Position numbers and translations under genes: made by a program | Shown here: positions 34,298-43,287 of the stretch, in pieces | How positions within the stretch are numbered: position 1 is the first letter of the stretch | Layout: every line of letters begins with the position of its first letter | Assembly (NCBI GenBank): GCA_021821195.1 | Contig: JAKACT010000002.1 | Span: 1-64,000, forward strand | DNA length: 64,000 bases | Origin: Pseudomonadota bacterium | GTDB taxonomy: Bacteria > Pseudomonadota > Gammaproteobacteria > Xanthomonadales > Xanthomonadaceae | Reading direction: 5' to 3' | Notes under the pieces: model-generated | What the model was told of the DNA's origin: nothing | The model's input: only the letters and a program-made list of their open reading frames with translations | Databases searched by the model: none

Positions 34298-36112
34298 TCA
34301 GGGCGCGGGCTGCAGCCCCAGCACCAGGGCACCGCGTCCGGCATGCGCGCCGATCGCCGGCCCCACTTCGACCAGATGCGCCTCGGTCACCGGCAGCAGC
34401 CGGCGCAGCGCCGCAAGCACGCGTTCGCCGTCCGCCGCCGCATCGGCATGGCCGACCAGCAGCCGCCAACCGGGTGCCGCCGGCAGCCGCCGCGCCACAT
34501 GGCGCGCGAACGCCTCCGGCGCGCCGTGGCGGGCGAACAGGCCACCGGCCACCTTCAGCACGCCGTTGCGGATCGCGGCCAGCGGGGTCAGCCCGCTGAA
34601 GCGCACCAGCGGGGCGGCCCAGCGCGGAATGCGACCGCCGCGCACGGCGTGGCGGATGTCGCGGGCCATCGCCCAGGTCAGCGTCTGCGGCACCAGCCGC
34701 GCCAGTTCCTCGGCAATCGCGTCCGCCTCCGCACCGGCCGCGGCCAGTTCGCCGGCGCGCCATGCCAGCAGCGCCTGGCCGACGCTGGCGTGGCCGCTGT
34801 CGATGCAGCGCAGCGGCCCCTGCTGCCCGCGCGCCGCCGACTCGGCCGATTGCAGGGTGCCGGACAACGGCCGCGACAGGCCCACGTAGACCGCAGCCGG
34901 CTGGTGCGCCAGCACGTGTTCGAAGACGCGGCGGAAATCCCCCGGCGGTGGCTGGCTGGTTTGCGGCAGCTGCGCCGAGGCGGCCATGCGCCGGTAGAAC
35001 TCGGCCGTTCCCAGGCCCAGGCGGTCCAGGTAGTCGCGGCCGTCCAGGCTGACCCGCACCGGCACCACGTGGATGTCGAAGCGATCGGCCAGTGCCTGCG
35101 GAAGGTCGGAAGCGCTGTCGGTCACCACCGCCACCCGGCCCGGCGATTCCACGCTGCGCTGCTGCATGACCATGTCGTCGGCCTTCATCGCCTCGACCCG
35201 GCCGAACCCGGCGCAGGCATCGAACAACGCCTGCGGCTGCGCCGCGTGGCCATGCACGCGCACCCGGCTATCGCTGCCTGCCACCACCAGCGACTCGATG
35301 CCGATCGCGGCCAGCGCGGTGCGCAGCGCGACCCGGTCGATCCGCTCGCCCACCAGCAGGCATTCGGTGCAATAGCGGCACTCCGGATCCACGTCCTGGT
35401 GCACATGGGCCGCAGCGGCCTCCCCACCGTCGGTAACTGCGCCGCGCAGGGCCAGCACGCGCGGACCGCCTTCGGCATAGGCGGCGATGCCCTCCAGCCA
35501 GTCCACGAATCCGCGCGCGCCGGCATCCACCACGCCCGCCTTGCGCAGCAGCGGCATCTGCCGCGGGGTGTCGGCCAGCGCGGTGCGTGCACGTGGCAGC
35601 GCCGCCGCGAACGCCTGCCATGGCTTCGCCCCCACCCTGCGCGCCTGCTCCTCCAGCGCCTCGGCGAACGCCGCGATCACGCTCAGGATGGTGCCCTCCA
35701 CCGGCTGCGCCAGCGCCGCGCGCGCGCTGTCCGCGCCGCGTCGCACCGCCGCCGCCAGCTCGCCGGCGTCGAGCTGCGACAAGGCCCGCGCCTGCTCGCC
35801 CAGACCCATGAGGAACTGCGCCATGATCGCGCCGGAATTGCCGCGCGCGCCGTCGATCGCATCGTTGCCCACCCGCAGCAGCAGTTCGCCGGCATGGCGG
35901 CTGCGCCGGCTCAGTGCGCCGTGCAGCACGCTGCCCAAGGTCGAGGCGAGGTTGCTGCCGGTATCGCCGTCGGGCACCGGGAATACGTTGATGCGGTTGA
36001 GCTCGTCGCGCGCGGCGATCACCCGGCGCGCACCGGCGATCAGGGCGCGGCGCAGCGCGGCGGCGGTGACGGCAGGGGGGGCGGCGCTGGTGGCCAGGGC
36101 GGTGTCGGACAT
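34298..36112 (-). CDS. DAK2-DegV fusion protein (FakA-FakB-like)
   Basis: The protein has 604 residues. The N-terminal part is a DAK2 domain with NVFPVPDGDTGSNL (about 43-55) and GARGNSGAIMAQFL, the ATP- and Mg-binding motifs of FakA. The middle is the FakA-type linker with CRYCTECLL. From about residue 318 a DegV domain follows (VAVVTDSASDLP, PQTSQPPPGDFRRVF, VYVGLSRPLSGTLQSA, DSGHASVGQALLAWRAGELA). In Gram-positive bacteria these are separate proteins, a kinase and a fatty-acid-binding partner that phosphorylate free fatty acids. The fused form implies the same job in one chain. It lies near plsY, which uses acyl-phosphate, a direct functional link. Confidence 0.85.
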   Translation of the reverse strand: MSDTALATSAAPPAVTAAALRRALIAGARRVIAARDELNRINVFPVPDGDTGSNLASTLGSVLHGALSRRSRHAGELLLRVGNDAIDGARGNSGAIMAQFLMGLGEQARALSQLDAGELAAAVRRGADSARAALAQPVEGTILSVIAAFAEALEEQARRVGAKPWQAFAAALPRARTALADTPRQMPLLRKAGVVDAGARGFVDWLEGIAAYAEGGPRVLALRGAVTDGGEAAAAHVHQDVDPECRYCTECLLVGERIDRVALRTALAAIGIESLVVAGSDSRVRVHGHAAQPQALFDACAGFGRVEAMKADDMVMQQRSVESPGRVAVVTDSASDLPQALADRFDIHVVPVRVSLDGRDYLDRLGLGTAEFYRRMAASAQLPQTSQPPPGDFRRVFEHVLAHQPAAVYVGLSRPLSGTLQSAESAARGQQGPLRCIDSGHASVGQALLAWRAGELAAAGAEADAIAEELARLVPQTLTWAMARDIRHAVRGGRIPRWAAPLVRFSGLTPLAAIRNGVLKVAGGLFARHGAPEAFARHVARRLPAAPGWRLLVGHADAAADGERVLAALRRLLPVTEAHLVEVGPAIGAHAGRGALVLGLQPAP

Positions 36113-36236
36113 GCCGCCAGTGTGCAGAGCCGGCCGCATCCGCGCCTGCTGCGTCGCAGCATCGACCGGCCCGGCCGGCTGTTATAGTCGCGAACGGGCC
36201 GTGCGCTGCGTACGCCCATTCATCCGGTGACCCTCC

Positions 36237-36533
36237 ATGCGCCTGCCCACGACGCGACAGCTGCTGGCCTGCCTTGCCCTGGCGGGCGCCCTTGGCCATG
36301 CCGGCGCCAGCGAACTGCGGCAGATGCCACCGGAAAGCACGCCGCCGACGGACACCCAGCCGGCGTCGATGGAGCGGCTGGACGAGGCCGACCTGGACGT
36401 CACCGCCGCCGCCGCACATACGCCGCGTGCACCGCGGCCGAAGGCGCAGGCACCGGGCCCGGCCCGTACTTCCGGCGACAGCCGCGCGATGCCGTCGCGC
36501 TTCCACAGCTTCCTGCCCGGCATGTTCCGCTGA
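36237..36533 (+). CDS. Small secreted hypothetical protein
   Basis: The protein has 98 residues: a signal peptide (MRLPTTRQLLACLALAGALGHAGA-SEL) and a short Pro/Thr/Ala-rich mature part ending FHSFLPGMFR. No domain is recognised. It is divergent from the DAK2-DegV gene and followed by mtfA. Composition and signal peptide favour a real gene, but support is modest. Confidence 0.55.
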   Translation: MRLPTTRQLLACLALAGALGHAGASELRQMPPESTPPTDTQPASMERLDEADLDVTAAAAHTPRAPRPKAQAPGPARTSGDSRAMPSRFHSFLPGMFR

Positions 36534-36549
36534 GCGATTGCGTTTCCGC

Positions 36550-37299
36550 GTGATCTGGCCGTTCCCGCGCCGCCCGCGCACCGCTCCTGCACTTGACCCC
36601 TCGCTGTGCCGCCAGGCCGCGGCCGGTTTGCCGTGGCTGCGCGACCTCGACCTGCCGCGCCAGCAGCGCCTGCATGCGCTGGCCGCCGAATTCCTGGCCG
36701 ACAAGACCATCACCCCCCTGCACGGCCTGCGCCTGGACGAGGTGCAGCGGCTGCGGCTGGCGATGTTGTGCTGCATGCCGCTGCTGGAGTTCGGCCGCGA
36801 AGGCCTTTACGGCTGGAGGGAGCTGCTGGTGTACCCGGCCGCGTTCCGCGCCCGGCGCAGCCATGTCGATGCCCACGGCATCCTCCACGAAGGCGCCGAG
36901 GAGCTGATCGGCGAAGCCTGGGAGCGCGGCCCGGTGATCCTGTCCTGGGCCGACGTGCGCAGCGACATCGCCGCGCCGAACGACGGCTTCTGCGTGGCCG
37001 CGCACGAGATCGCGCACAAACTCGACGCACTGGACGGCGCGATGGACGGCACCCCGCCGCTGCCGCGCGACTGGCAGCGGCAGTGGGCGGGGGATTTCCA
37101 GCGCGCCTACGACGGTTTCTGCGCCGAGGTGGACGCCGGCCACGACACCGCCATCGACCCCTATGCCGCGGAAGCGCCGGAGGAATTTTTCGCGGTCTGC
37201 ACCGAATACCACTTCAGCGACGCACGCACGCTGCAGGCGGCGATGCCGGAGGTCGCCGCGCACCTGCGCCGGTTCTACGGCGCGCCGCTGCTGGGCTGA
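36550..37299 (+). CDS. mtfA: MtfA-type (M90) zinc peptidase
   Basis: The protein has 249 residues from the GTG at 36550; a TTG four codons earlier is also possible. The zinc motif HEIAH is at about 152-156 (VAAHEIAHKLDALDG), with the third ligand expected in EAPEEFFAVCTEYHF. The preceding REGLYGWRELLVYPAAF and PVILSWADV are family segments. In E. coli MtfA regulates the glucose PTS by binding Mlc; here only the peptidase fold is certain. The 3' end overlaps the convergent epimerase gene by 25 bp. Confidence 0.88.
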   Translation: MIWPFPRRPRTAPALDPSLCRQAAAGLPWLRDLDLPRQQRLHALAAEFLADKTITPLHGLRLDEVQRLRLAMLCCMPLLEFGREGLYGWRELLVYPAAFRARRSHVDAHGILHEGAEELIGEAWERGPVILSWADVRSDIAAPNDGFCVAAHEIAHKLDALDGAMDGTPPLPRDWQRQWAGDFQRAYDGFCAEVDAGHDTAIDPYAAEAPEEFFAVCTEYHFSDARTLQAAMPEVAAHLRRFYGAPLLG

Positions 37300-38156
37300 G
37301 GCGCATCGAACATCACCGCAGCGGGTGCGAAGGCGCGCGGTGCATAGCCGAAGTCGCGCGCCGCCGGCCCCGCATCGAACACCAGGTCATCGCGCATGCG
37401 TGCGATTGCGTCACCAGTGAGGTCGCGCGCGACGCCTCCGGCACGCGCCGCCGCCAGCAACGCGCGGAACAGCGGCATCGGCAGCAAGTGCAGCCGCAGT
37501 GGCGGCGACAGGCAGGCCAGCACCCGCCGCACCATCTCGCTATAGGGCAGGGTTTCACCGCCCGGCAGGTCATAGCCACGGCCGCGCGCGGCCGCGCTGA
37601 GGCAGGCTGCCAGCGCGGCATCGGCCAGGTCATCGACATGCACCGGCTGGCGCATGCCCCTGGCGTTGCGCGGCAGGACGAAGCGACCAGCGCGCCGCGC
37701 CAGGCGGGCGATGCGGGTCAGGGTGGCATCGCGCCCGACCCCGTACACCAGCGTCGGACGCAGCACGATGGCGGCTTCGCCGCGCGCCCTCGCGGTCGCG
37801 AACAGGCTGGCTTCCGCCTCGCGCAGGCGCCGCGCCACGTCGCGCTCGCCGGGATCGCCGGAGGCGTGCTTGACGTGGACGCTGGTGGAACCGAACGCGA
37901 TCACCCGCGCACTGCGGATGGCGGCCTGCGCGTACCACTGCGCGAACGCGTCCAGCGGGCCGCAGCTGAAGATCGCATCGACTTCCTCCGGCAGTCCCGG
38001 CGGCCGCGGAAAGCCACCGCGCAGCCAGCGCAGGCCGGGGCCATCGGCGCGTTGCGTGCGCGACAGCGCCAGCACCTGCCAGCCTCCGGCGCGCAGCCGC
38101 GCCAGCAAGGCCGCGCCGATCTGCCCGCTGCCACCGAACACCAGCGCCGTGTTCAT
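37275..38156 (-). CDS. NAD(P)-dependent epimerase/reductase-like protein
   Basis: The protein has 293 residues with an N-terminal Rossmann motif VFGGSGQIGAALLARL (about 6-21). A conserved Lys appears in STSVHVKHASGDPGERDVARRL, where the usual Tyr of YxxxK is replaced (HVKHA), so catalytic activity is uncertain. RPTLVYGVGRD and RQPVHVDDLADAALAAC are extended-SDR motifs. It is of the NAD-dependent epimerase/dehydratase superfamily as found for YeeZ-like proteins. Its start overlaps the nhaA stop by four bases, so it is translated with nhaA. Confidence 0.82.
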   Translation of the reverse strand: MNTALVFGGSGQIGAALLARLRAGGWQVLALSRTQRADGPGLRWLRGGFPRPPGLPEEVDAIFSCGPLDAFAQWYAQAAIRSARVIAFGSTSVHVKHASGDPGERDVARRLREAEASLFATARARGEAAIVLRPTLVYGVGRDATLTRIARLARRAGRFVLPRNARGMRQPVHVDDLADAALAACLSAAARGRGYDLPGGETLPYSEMVRRVLACLSPPLRLHLLPMPLFRALLAAARAGGVARDLTGDAIARMRDDLVFDAGPAARDFGYAPRAFAPAAVMFDAPQPSSGAP

Positions 38157-39361
38157 GCGCGGGCGTTGCGCGGCAGCACCAGCGCCAGCCACGCGCTGCC
38201 CAGCAGCGCCGCCACCACCGATGCACCCAGCACGCCCAGCACGCCCTCGGTGTAGTGCAGCGGATGCCCGGTGAAGGCCAGCGAGGCGATGAACAGGCTC
38301 ATGGTGAAGCCGATTCCGCACAGCAGCCCCAGGCCCAGCATCGAACGCAGGTCCATGCCCTGCGGGAACCGCGCCAACCCCAGCGCGCGCATCGCCACCG
38401 CCGCCGACACGATGCCCACCGGCTTGCCCAGCACCAGCCCCAGCGCGATGCCCGCCGGCAGCGGCGACGCCAGGTCCTGCAGGCGCAGCCCGCCCAGTGC
38501 CAGCCCGGCGTTGGCGAATGCGAACAGCGGCAGGATGGCGAACGCCACCCAGGGATGCAGCGCGTGTTCCAGGGTTTCCAGCGGCGAATGTTCGTTGGCG
38601 TCGTCGATCGCGTTGCTGCGGTCGTAGTGGGGGATCATCAGCCCGGTCACCACGCCGGCCAGCGTGGCATGCACGCCCGACGCCAGCACCAGTGCCCACA
38701 GCAGCACGCCCAGCAGCAGGTAGGGCGCAAGCCGCGTCACCTTGCGCCGGTTGAGCGCGGCCATCGCCAGCACCACCAGCGCCGCGCCGGCCAGCGCACC
38801 CCACTGCAGCCCCTGCGAATAGAAGAACGCGATGATCAGGATCGCGATCAGGTCGTCGGCCACGGCAATCGTGGACAGCAGCAGCTTCATCCCCAGCGGC
38901 ACCCGCGCGCCCAGCAGCGCCAGCACGCCCAGGGCGAAGGCGATGTCGGTGGCGGTGGGGATAGCCCAGCCGCGCATCGCCCCGGCATCGCCGTGGTTCA
39001 TCGCCGTGTACAGCAGCGCCGGCACGGCCACGCCGGCCACCGCGCAGACCACCGGCAGCACCAGCTGGTCGCGGCTGGACAGCTGTCCGGAGATCACCTC
39101 GCGCTTGATCTCCAGCGACACCAGCAGGAAGAACACCGCCATCAGGCCGTCGTTGATCCACCAGTGCAGCGACTTGCCCCAATCCGCGCCGCCCAGCGGG
39201 GTGTCGCGGAACAGCTCGTAGGCATGCGCCAACGGCGAGTTGGCGGCGATCATCGCCAGCACCGAGGCGGCGATGAGGACGACACCGCCAGCCGCTTCGA
39301 GGCGGAAGAATTCGGCCAGCGCATGCTGGGCGCGGGCGAGGACGGAAGTATGCGCAGTCAT
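38153..39361 (-). CDS. nhaA: Na+/H+ antiporter NhaA
   Basis: The protein has 402 residues and about 12 transmembrane helices. The ion-binding Asp pair is D169-D170 (TIAVADDLIAI), TATDIAFALGVLALLG (about 136-151) and the unwound helix FAFANAGLALGG are conserved, and the last helices end LGSAWLALVLP. It expels Na+ or Li+ with proton uptake in the inner membrane at high pH. The chosen Met precedes the first helix by about 25 residues. The upstream gap to the divergent gene is 111 bp. Confidence 0.95.
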   Translation of the reverse strand: MTAHTSVLARAQHALAEFFRLEAAGGVVLIAASVLAMIAANSPLAHAYELFRDTPLGGADWGKSLHWWINDGLMAVFFLLVSLEIKREVISGQLSSRDQLVLPVVCAVAGVAVPALLYTAMNHGDAGAMRGWAIPTATDIAFALGVLALLGARVPLGMKLLLSTIAVADDLIAILIIAFFYSQGLQWGALAGAALVVLAMAALNRRKVTRLAPYLLLGVLLWALVLASGVHATLAGVVTGLMIPHYDRSNAIDDANEHSPLETLEHALHPWVAFAILPLFAFANAGLALGGLRLQDLASPLPAGIALGLVLGKPVGIVSAAVAMRALGLARFPQGMDLRSMLGLGLLCGIGFTMSLFIASLAFTGHPLHYTEGVLGVLGASVVAALLGSAWLALVLPRNARA

Positions 39362-39472
39362 CGTCGCAGTATAGAAGTTGGGCGGTGCAGACCGCCTGGC
39401 GGCGACACGCAACGGTCACGTGCGCGACATCGACGGCGATTACGGTGTCGCCCGTCGACCAGGGGACCACCC

Positions 39473-40195
39473 ATGCTGCTCAACAAGACCGCACTCGCGC
39501 ATAGCGCCCTGCAGGCCGGCTCCAGCGCCGGCTTGAGCCTGGCGGAACGGCGCATCCTGATCGTCACCGACGGCAAGCGCACGCTCAACGAGGTGATGGC
39601 GATGCTGGGGCCGGACATCCTGCCGGCCATCGACCGCCTGCTGAAGGATGGCTACATCCGCCCGGCCGACGCCAAGGACACCGCCGCGGTCGCCTCCGCC
39701 AACGGCGTGGCCGGCGCCTTCACCGGCCTGCTGCGCGCCACCACCGAAGCGCTGCAGGCACGCACCGAACAGATCCGCGCCGGCAGCCCACGGCCGGCGC
39801 CGACGCAGGCCGGGATCGCCTCCCCGGCGCACGCCGGCGGCACCGCGCCATCGGTGGCCCCGGTTGGCGCTGCGCCTGCGCCCACGCGCGGCCAGCGCCG
39901 CTCGCTGGTGGCGGCGAAGATGTACATGATCGACATGCTGTCGCTGCAGCGCGACCCGGATGCGGTGGAGCGCAAGGCGCGCATCCAGTTCTGCGGCAAC
40001 GACGACGAACTGGTCGAGGCGATCCTCGACGGCCTGCAGGTGCTGCTGCGGCTGACCAACGACAGCTACGGCCAGCGCGTGCTGGCGCGGCTGGGCGAAG
40101 TGCTGCCGGAGCCGCTGCTGCCGCGGCTGGACGCGATCGCGGCGCCGCGCGCACCGCGGGAGGCCGCGCCCCAGCTCAAGCTGGTGGGCGGCTGA
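39473..40195 (+). CDS. Conserved hypothetical protein with two domains
   Basis: The protein has 240 residues. Residues 1-60 (SLAERRILIVTDGKRTLNEVMAMLGPDILPAIDRLLKDGYI) look like a winged-helix or DUF4388-type module found in proteins coupled to signalling. A low-complexity linker (Pro/Ala, about 105-140) joins a helical domain (RSLVAAKMYMIDMLSLQRDPDAVERKARI ... LVEAILDGLQVLLRLTNDSYGQRVLARLGEVLP). No function is inferred. It is divergent from nhaA and convergent with hmgA. Confidence 0.68.
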   Translation: MLLNKTALAHSALQAGSSAGLSLAERRILIVTDGKRTLNEVMAMLGPDILPAIDRLLKDGYIRPADAKDTAAVASANGVAGAFTGLLRATTEALQARTEQIRAGSPRPAPTQAGIASPAHAGGTAPSVAPVGAAPAPTRGQRRSLVAAKMYMIDMLSLQRDPDAVERKARIQFCGNDDELVEAILDGLQVLLRLTNDSYGQRVLARLGEVLPEPLLPRLDAIAAPRAPREAAPQLKLVGG

Positions 40196-40207
40196 GGCGT
40201 CGGCGGC

Positions 40208-41509
40208 TCAGCGCTGGAAGCGCTTGCGCAGGCCCATCCAGCAATCGGGGTAGTCCTGCTGGCGATGGTCCGCGGCCATGGCCTGCGCGGTCGGGCGGAT
40301 CACCGCGCGCGTCTCGAACATGAAGGCCATGGTGCCGTCGATGTAGTCCGGCTGGCCCAGGTCGGCCGCGCTGGCCTTCTCGAAAGTGGCGGCGTCGGGC
40401 CCGTGCCCGGTCATGCAGTTGTGCAGCGAGCAGCCGCCGGGGGCGAAGCCTTCGGCCTTCGCGTCATACACGCCGTGCAGCAGGCCCATGAACTCGCTGG
40501 CGATGTTGCGGTGGAACCATGGTGGCCGGAAGGTGTCGCGCATCGCCAACACCCGCGGCGCGAAGATCGCGAAATCCACGCTGCTGGTGCCGGGGGTGTC
40601 GCTGGGCGAGTGCAGGACCAGGAAGATCGACGGATCCGGATGGTCGTAGCTGATCGAACCGATCACGTTGAAACGGCGCAGGTCGTACCGGTACGGCGCG
40701 TAGTTGCCGTGCCAGGCCACCACGTCGAGCGGCGAATGGCCGATGTCGCTGCGCCACAGGTGGCCCTGGAACTTGGTCAGCAGCTCGAACTCGCCCTCCA
40801 CGTCCTCGAACGCCGCCCGCGGGTATTCGAAGTCGCGCGGGTTGGCCAGGCCGTTGCTGCCGATCGGGCCGAGGTCGGGCAGCTTGAACAGCGCGCCGAA
40901 GTTCTCGCAGACATAGCCGCGCGCCTGCCCGTCCGGCAGGGCGATGCGGAAGCGGACGCCGCGCGGGATCACCGCGATCTGCTGCGGCTCCACGTCCAGC
41001 ACGCCCAGCTCGGTTTCGATGTGCAGGCGGCCCAGTTCCGGCACCAGCATCAGCTCGCCGTCGGCATTGCAGAAGAAGCGGCCGTCCATGTCGCGGTTGG
41101 CCGCGTACAGGTGCAGGCCGACGCCGGTGCCGGCCTCCGGGCCGCCGTTGCCGGCCACGGTGAACAGGCCCTCGACGAAATCGACCGCCTGCTCCGGCAG
41201 CGGCAGCGGCAGCGGATTCCAGCGCAGCTTTTCCGGCGTCACCGGGCCGCTGCCGAAATCGTTGTGGAAGCCCGCGTGCGCGAACGGCTCGAAGCGCCCG
41301 TGCACCGCCGCCGGGCGGATCCGGTACAGCCAGCTGCGCCGGTTGGCGTGGCGCGGCGCGGTGAACGCGGTGCCGGTCAGCTGCTCCGCGTACAGCCCAT
41401 GCGCCACCTGCTGCGGCGAGTTGCGCCCCACCGGCAGCGCGCCGGGCAGCGCCTCGGTTGCGAATTCGTTGCCGAAACCGGTCTGGTAGCCGTTGCTGTG
41501 GATCGCCAT
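40208..41509 (-). CDS. hmgA: Homogentisate 1,2-dioxygenase
   Basis: The protein has 433 residues. [20 protein letters not shown] starts the protein as in all Hmg[16 protein letters not shown] is a conserved mid-segment, and [28 protein letters not shown] with [14 protein letters not shown] carry the iron ligands His and Glu. It opens the homogentisate ring in tyrosine and phenylalanine breakdown. It follows hppD by 43 bp on the same strand as an operon. Confidence 0.97.
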   Translation of the reverse strand: MAIHSNGYQTGFGNEFATEALPGALPVGRNSPQQVAHGLYAEQLTGTAFTAPRHANRRSWLYRIRPAAVHGRFEPFAHAGFHNDFGSGPVTPEKLRWNPLPLPLPEQAVDFVEGLFTVAGNGGPEAGTGVGLHLYAANRDMDGRFFCNADGELMLVPELGRLHIETELGVLDVEPQQIAVIPRGVRFRIALPDGQARGYVCENFGALFKLPDLGPIGSNGLANPRDFEYPRAAFEDVEGEFELLTKFQGHLWRSDIGHSPLDVVAWHGNYAPYRYDLRRFNVIGSISYDHPDPSIFLVLHSPSDTPGTSSVDFAIFAPRVLAMRDTFRPPWFHRNIASEFMGLLHGVYDAKAEGFAPGGCSLHNCMTGHGPDAATFEKASAADLGQPDYIDGTMAFMFETRAVIRPTAQAMAADHRQQDYPDCWMGLRKRFQR

Positions 41510-41552
41510 GGTCTGCTCGCTCAGTGGATACCCGCCACGCGGCGGGCGGGGA

Positions 41553-42638
41553 TCACAGCACGCCGCGCTTCATCTGGTCGCGCTCGATGCTCTCGAACAG
41601 CGCCTGGAAGTTGCCTTCGCCGAAGCCTTCATTTCCCTTGCGCTGGATGATCTCGAAGAAGATCGGGCCGAACGCGTTCTGGGTGAAGATCTGCAACAGC
41701 TTGCGCGACTTGGTTTCCATGTCGGCGTCGATCAGGATCGAGTTCCTGCGCAGGCGCTCCACGTCCTCGCCGTGGTTGGGCACGCGCACGTCGATCACGT
41801 CGAAATAGGTGTCCGGCGTGTCCAGGAACTTCACCCCGGCCGCATGCATGCGCTCCACCGAGTCGTAGATGTCGTCGGTGAACAGCGCGATGTGCTGGAT
41901 GCCCTCGCCGTTGTACTCGCGCAGGTATTCGTTGATCTGGCTCTTGTCGTCGCTGGACTCGTTCAGCGGGATGCGCACCACGCCGTCCGGCGCGGTCATC
42001 GCCTTGGACAGCAGGCCGGTCTTGGCGCCCTTGATGTCGAAGTAGCGGATCTCGCGGAAGTTGAACAGCTTCTCGTAGTAGTCCGACCACTTCGCCATGT
42101 TGCCCACGAACAGGTTGTGGGTGAGGTGGTCGATGAAGGTCAGGCCGAAGCCCTTCGGATGCTGGTCCACGCCGGGCAGCGGCTCGTAGTCGGCGTACAG
42201 GTCGGCACGGCCGTCGTCGACCAGGTACAGCATGCAGTCGCCGATGCCCTTGATCACGGGCGTGGCCACCGCGCCGGTGCCAGGCTTGTGGTCGACCTGC
42301 GCGCCGCCGTTGGCCAGCACGTGCGCCAGCACCTTGTCGGTGGGTTCGCGGAAGCGGATCGCGAAGCCGCAGGCGGACGGGCCATGCTGGGCGGCGAAGT
42401 CGGCGGCGAAGGAATCTTCCGACTCGTTGAGCAGGAAATTGATGGTGCCCTGCCGGAACAGGGTGATCGGCCGCCCGCGATGGCGGGCAATGGCGGTGAA
42501 GCCGAGCTGCTGCAGGTATTCGCGCATGCGCGCGCCCTGGCCGGCGGGGGCGGCGAATTCGACGAATTCGAAGCCGTTGATCCCCATCGGGTTGTCGAAG
42601 GTGGTCGGCTGCATGCCAAGATTGGGTTGCGCGCTCAT
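41553..42638 (-). CDS. hppD: 4-Hydroxyphenylpyruvate dioxygenase
   Basis: The protein has 361 residues in two VOC-fold halves. The iron ligands fall in [10 protein letters not shown] (His), [12 protein letters not shown] (His) and [21 protein letters not shown] (Glu), with the family ending [17 protein letters not shown]. It converts 4-hydroxyphenylpyruvate to homogentisate, the substrate of HmgA encoded just downstream. The start [10 protein letters not shown] is chosen over an ATG five codons upstream because it is the usual beginning of the family. A MarR gene is divergent. Confidence 0.97.
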   Translation of the reverse strand: MSAQPNLGMQPTTFDNPMGINGFEFVEFAAPAGQGARMREYLQQLGFTAIARHRGRPITLFRQGTINFLLNESEDSFAADFAAQHGPSACGFAIRFREPTDKVLAHVLANGGAQVDHKPGTGAVATPVIKGIGDCMLYLVDDGRADLYADYEPLPGVDQHPKGFGLTFIDHLTHNLFVGNMAKWSDYYEKLFNFREIRYFDIKGAKTGLLSKAMTAPDGVVRIPLNESSDDKSQINEYLREYNGEGIQHIALFTDDIYDSVERMHAAGVKFLDTPDTYFDVIDVRVPNHGEDVERLRRNSILIDADMETKSRKLLQIFTQNAFGPIFFEIIQRKGNEGFGEGNFQALFESIERDQMKRGVL

Positions 42639-42673
42639 GCGGGTAGTCCTCAAACGCCGGGAATGCGCATTCT

Positions 42674-42693
42674 ATGGTTGCACTTGCAACTAT
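42674..42693. promoter_or_regulatory. Palindromic operator between hppD and the MarR gene
   Basis: ATGGTTGCACTTGCAACTAT is a near-perfect inverted repeat (arms ATGGTTGCA and TTGCAACTAT, one mismatch), set 36 bp from the hppD start and 32 bp from the MarR start. It is the natural candidate binding site for the MarR protein. The rest of 42639-42724 is unremarkable. Confidence 0.7.
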
Positions 42694-42724
42694 CTCAAGC
42701 CTCCTCCTTTTTCCAGCCTCCCGC

Positions 42725-43198
42725 ATGCCCGACCACGCCAGCCTCGCCCTCGAACGCTTCCTGCCCTACCGGCTCAGCGTGCTTTCCAACCGCATCAGCG
42801 GGTCGATCGCCCGCGAATACTCGCAGCGCTTCGACCTGGGCGTCACCGAATGGCGGGTGATGGCGGTGCTGGGCCGCAGCCCGGACCTGTCGGCCAACCA
42901 GGTGGCGCAGCGCACCGCGATGGACAAGGTGGCGGTGAGCCGCGCGGTGGCGCGCCTGCTGGAATCCGGCCGCCTGCTGCGCAGCTTCGACGACGACGAC
43001 CGGCGCCGCTCGGTGCTGCGCCTGTCCGAGGCCGGCTACGCGATCTACGACCAGATCGTGCCGCTGGCGCTGGGCTTCGAGCGCCAGCTGCTGGGCGACA
43101 TGCCGGCGGACGAACGCGCACTGCTGTTCCGCCTGCTCGACCGGCTGGACGAGCTGGAACTTCGGGTCGAGGCCACCAGCCAGGCCGCAGCCGGCTGA
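42725..43198 (+). CDS. MarR-family transcriptional regulator
   Basis: The protein has 157 residues. Helices VTEWRVMAVLGRSPDLSANQVAQRTAMDKVAVSRAVARLLESG form the DNA-binding motif, and LLRSFDDDDRRRSVLRLSEAGYAIY is the wing with the conserved D-x-R-R. It is of the MarR/SlyA type. Position and operator suggest that it controls hppD-hmgA, as HmgR-like regulators do in other bacteria, with homogentisate or hydroxyphenylpyruvate as likely effector. The start begins directly at the family N terminus. Confidence 0.9.
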   Translation: MPDHASLALERFLPYRLSVLSNRISGSIAREYSQRFDLGVTEWRVMAVLGRSPDLSANQVAQRTAMDKVAVSRAVARLLESGRLLRSFDDDDRRRSVLRLSEAGYAIYDQIVPLALGFERQLLGDMPADERALLFRLLDRLDELELRVEATSQAAAG

Positions 43199-43220
43199 TT
43201 TCCACCGGCTGCAAACGCAC

Positions 43221-43277
43221 GCGGCGGCCCTGGGGCCGCCGCGCTTGCATCGTCATCCCGCGCCGTGCATCGGCGCG
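43221..43277. terminator. Two GC-rich hairpins between convergent genes
   Basis: GCGGCGGCC/GGCCGCCGC (43221-43229 and 43234-43242, loop CTGG) and CGCGCCG/CGGCGCG (43259-43265 and 43271-43277) lie between the MarR gene and the convergent peptide transporter. Neither has a T-run; they probably serve as weak bidirectional terminators. Confidence 0.5.
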
Positions 43278-43287
43278 GGGGCACGCC

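Noticed and set aside
36073-36079. Short G run at the start of the DAK2-DegV gene
   Set aside because: Seven bases are within chance expectation here and the frame is not disturbed; only the ten-base run in birA is worth a note.
37275-37299. Overlap of mtfA and the epimerase gene as sign of a frameshift
   Set aside because: The two are convergent, both reading frames are intact, and 3' overlaps of this size are common.
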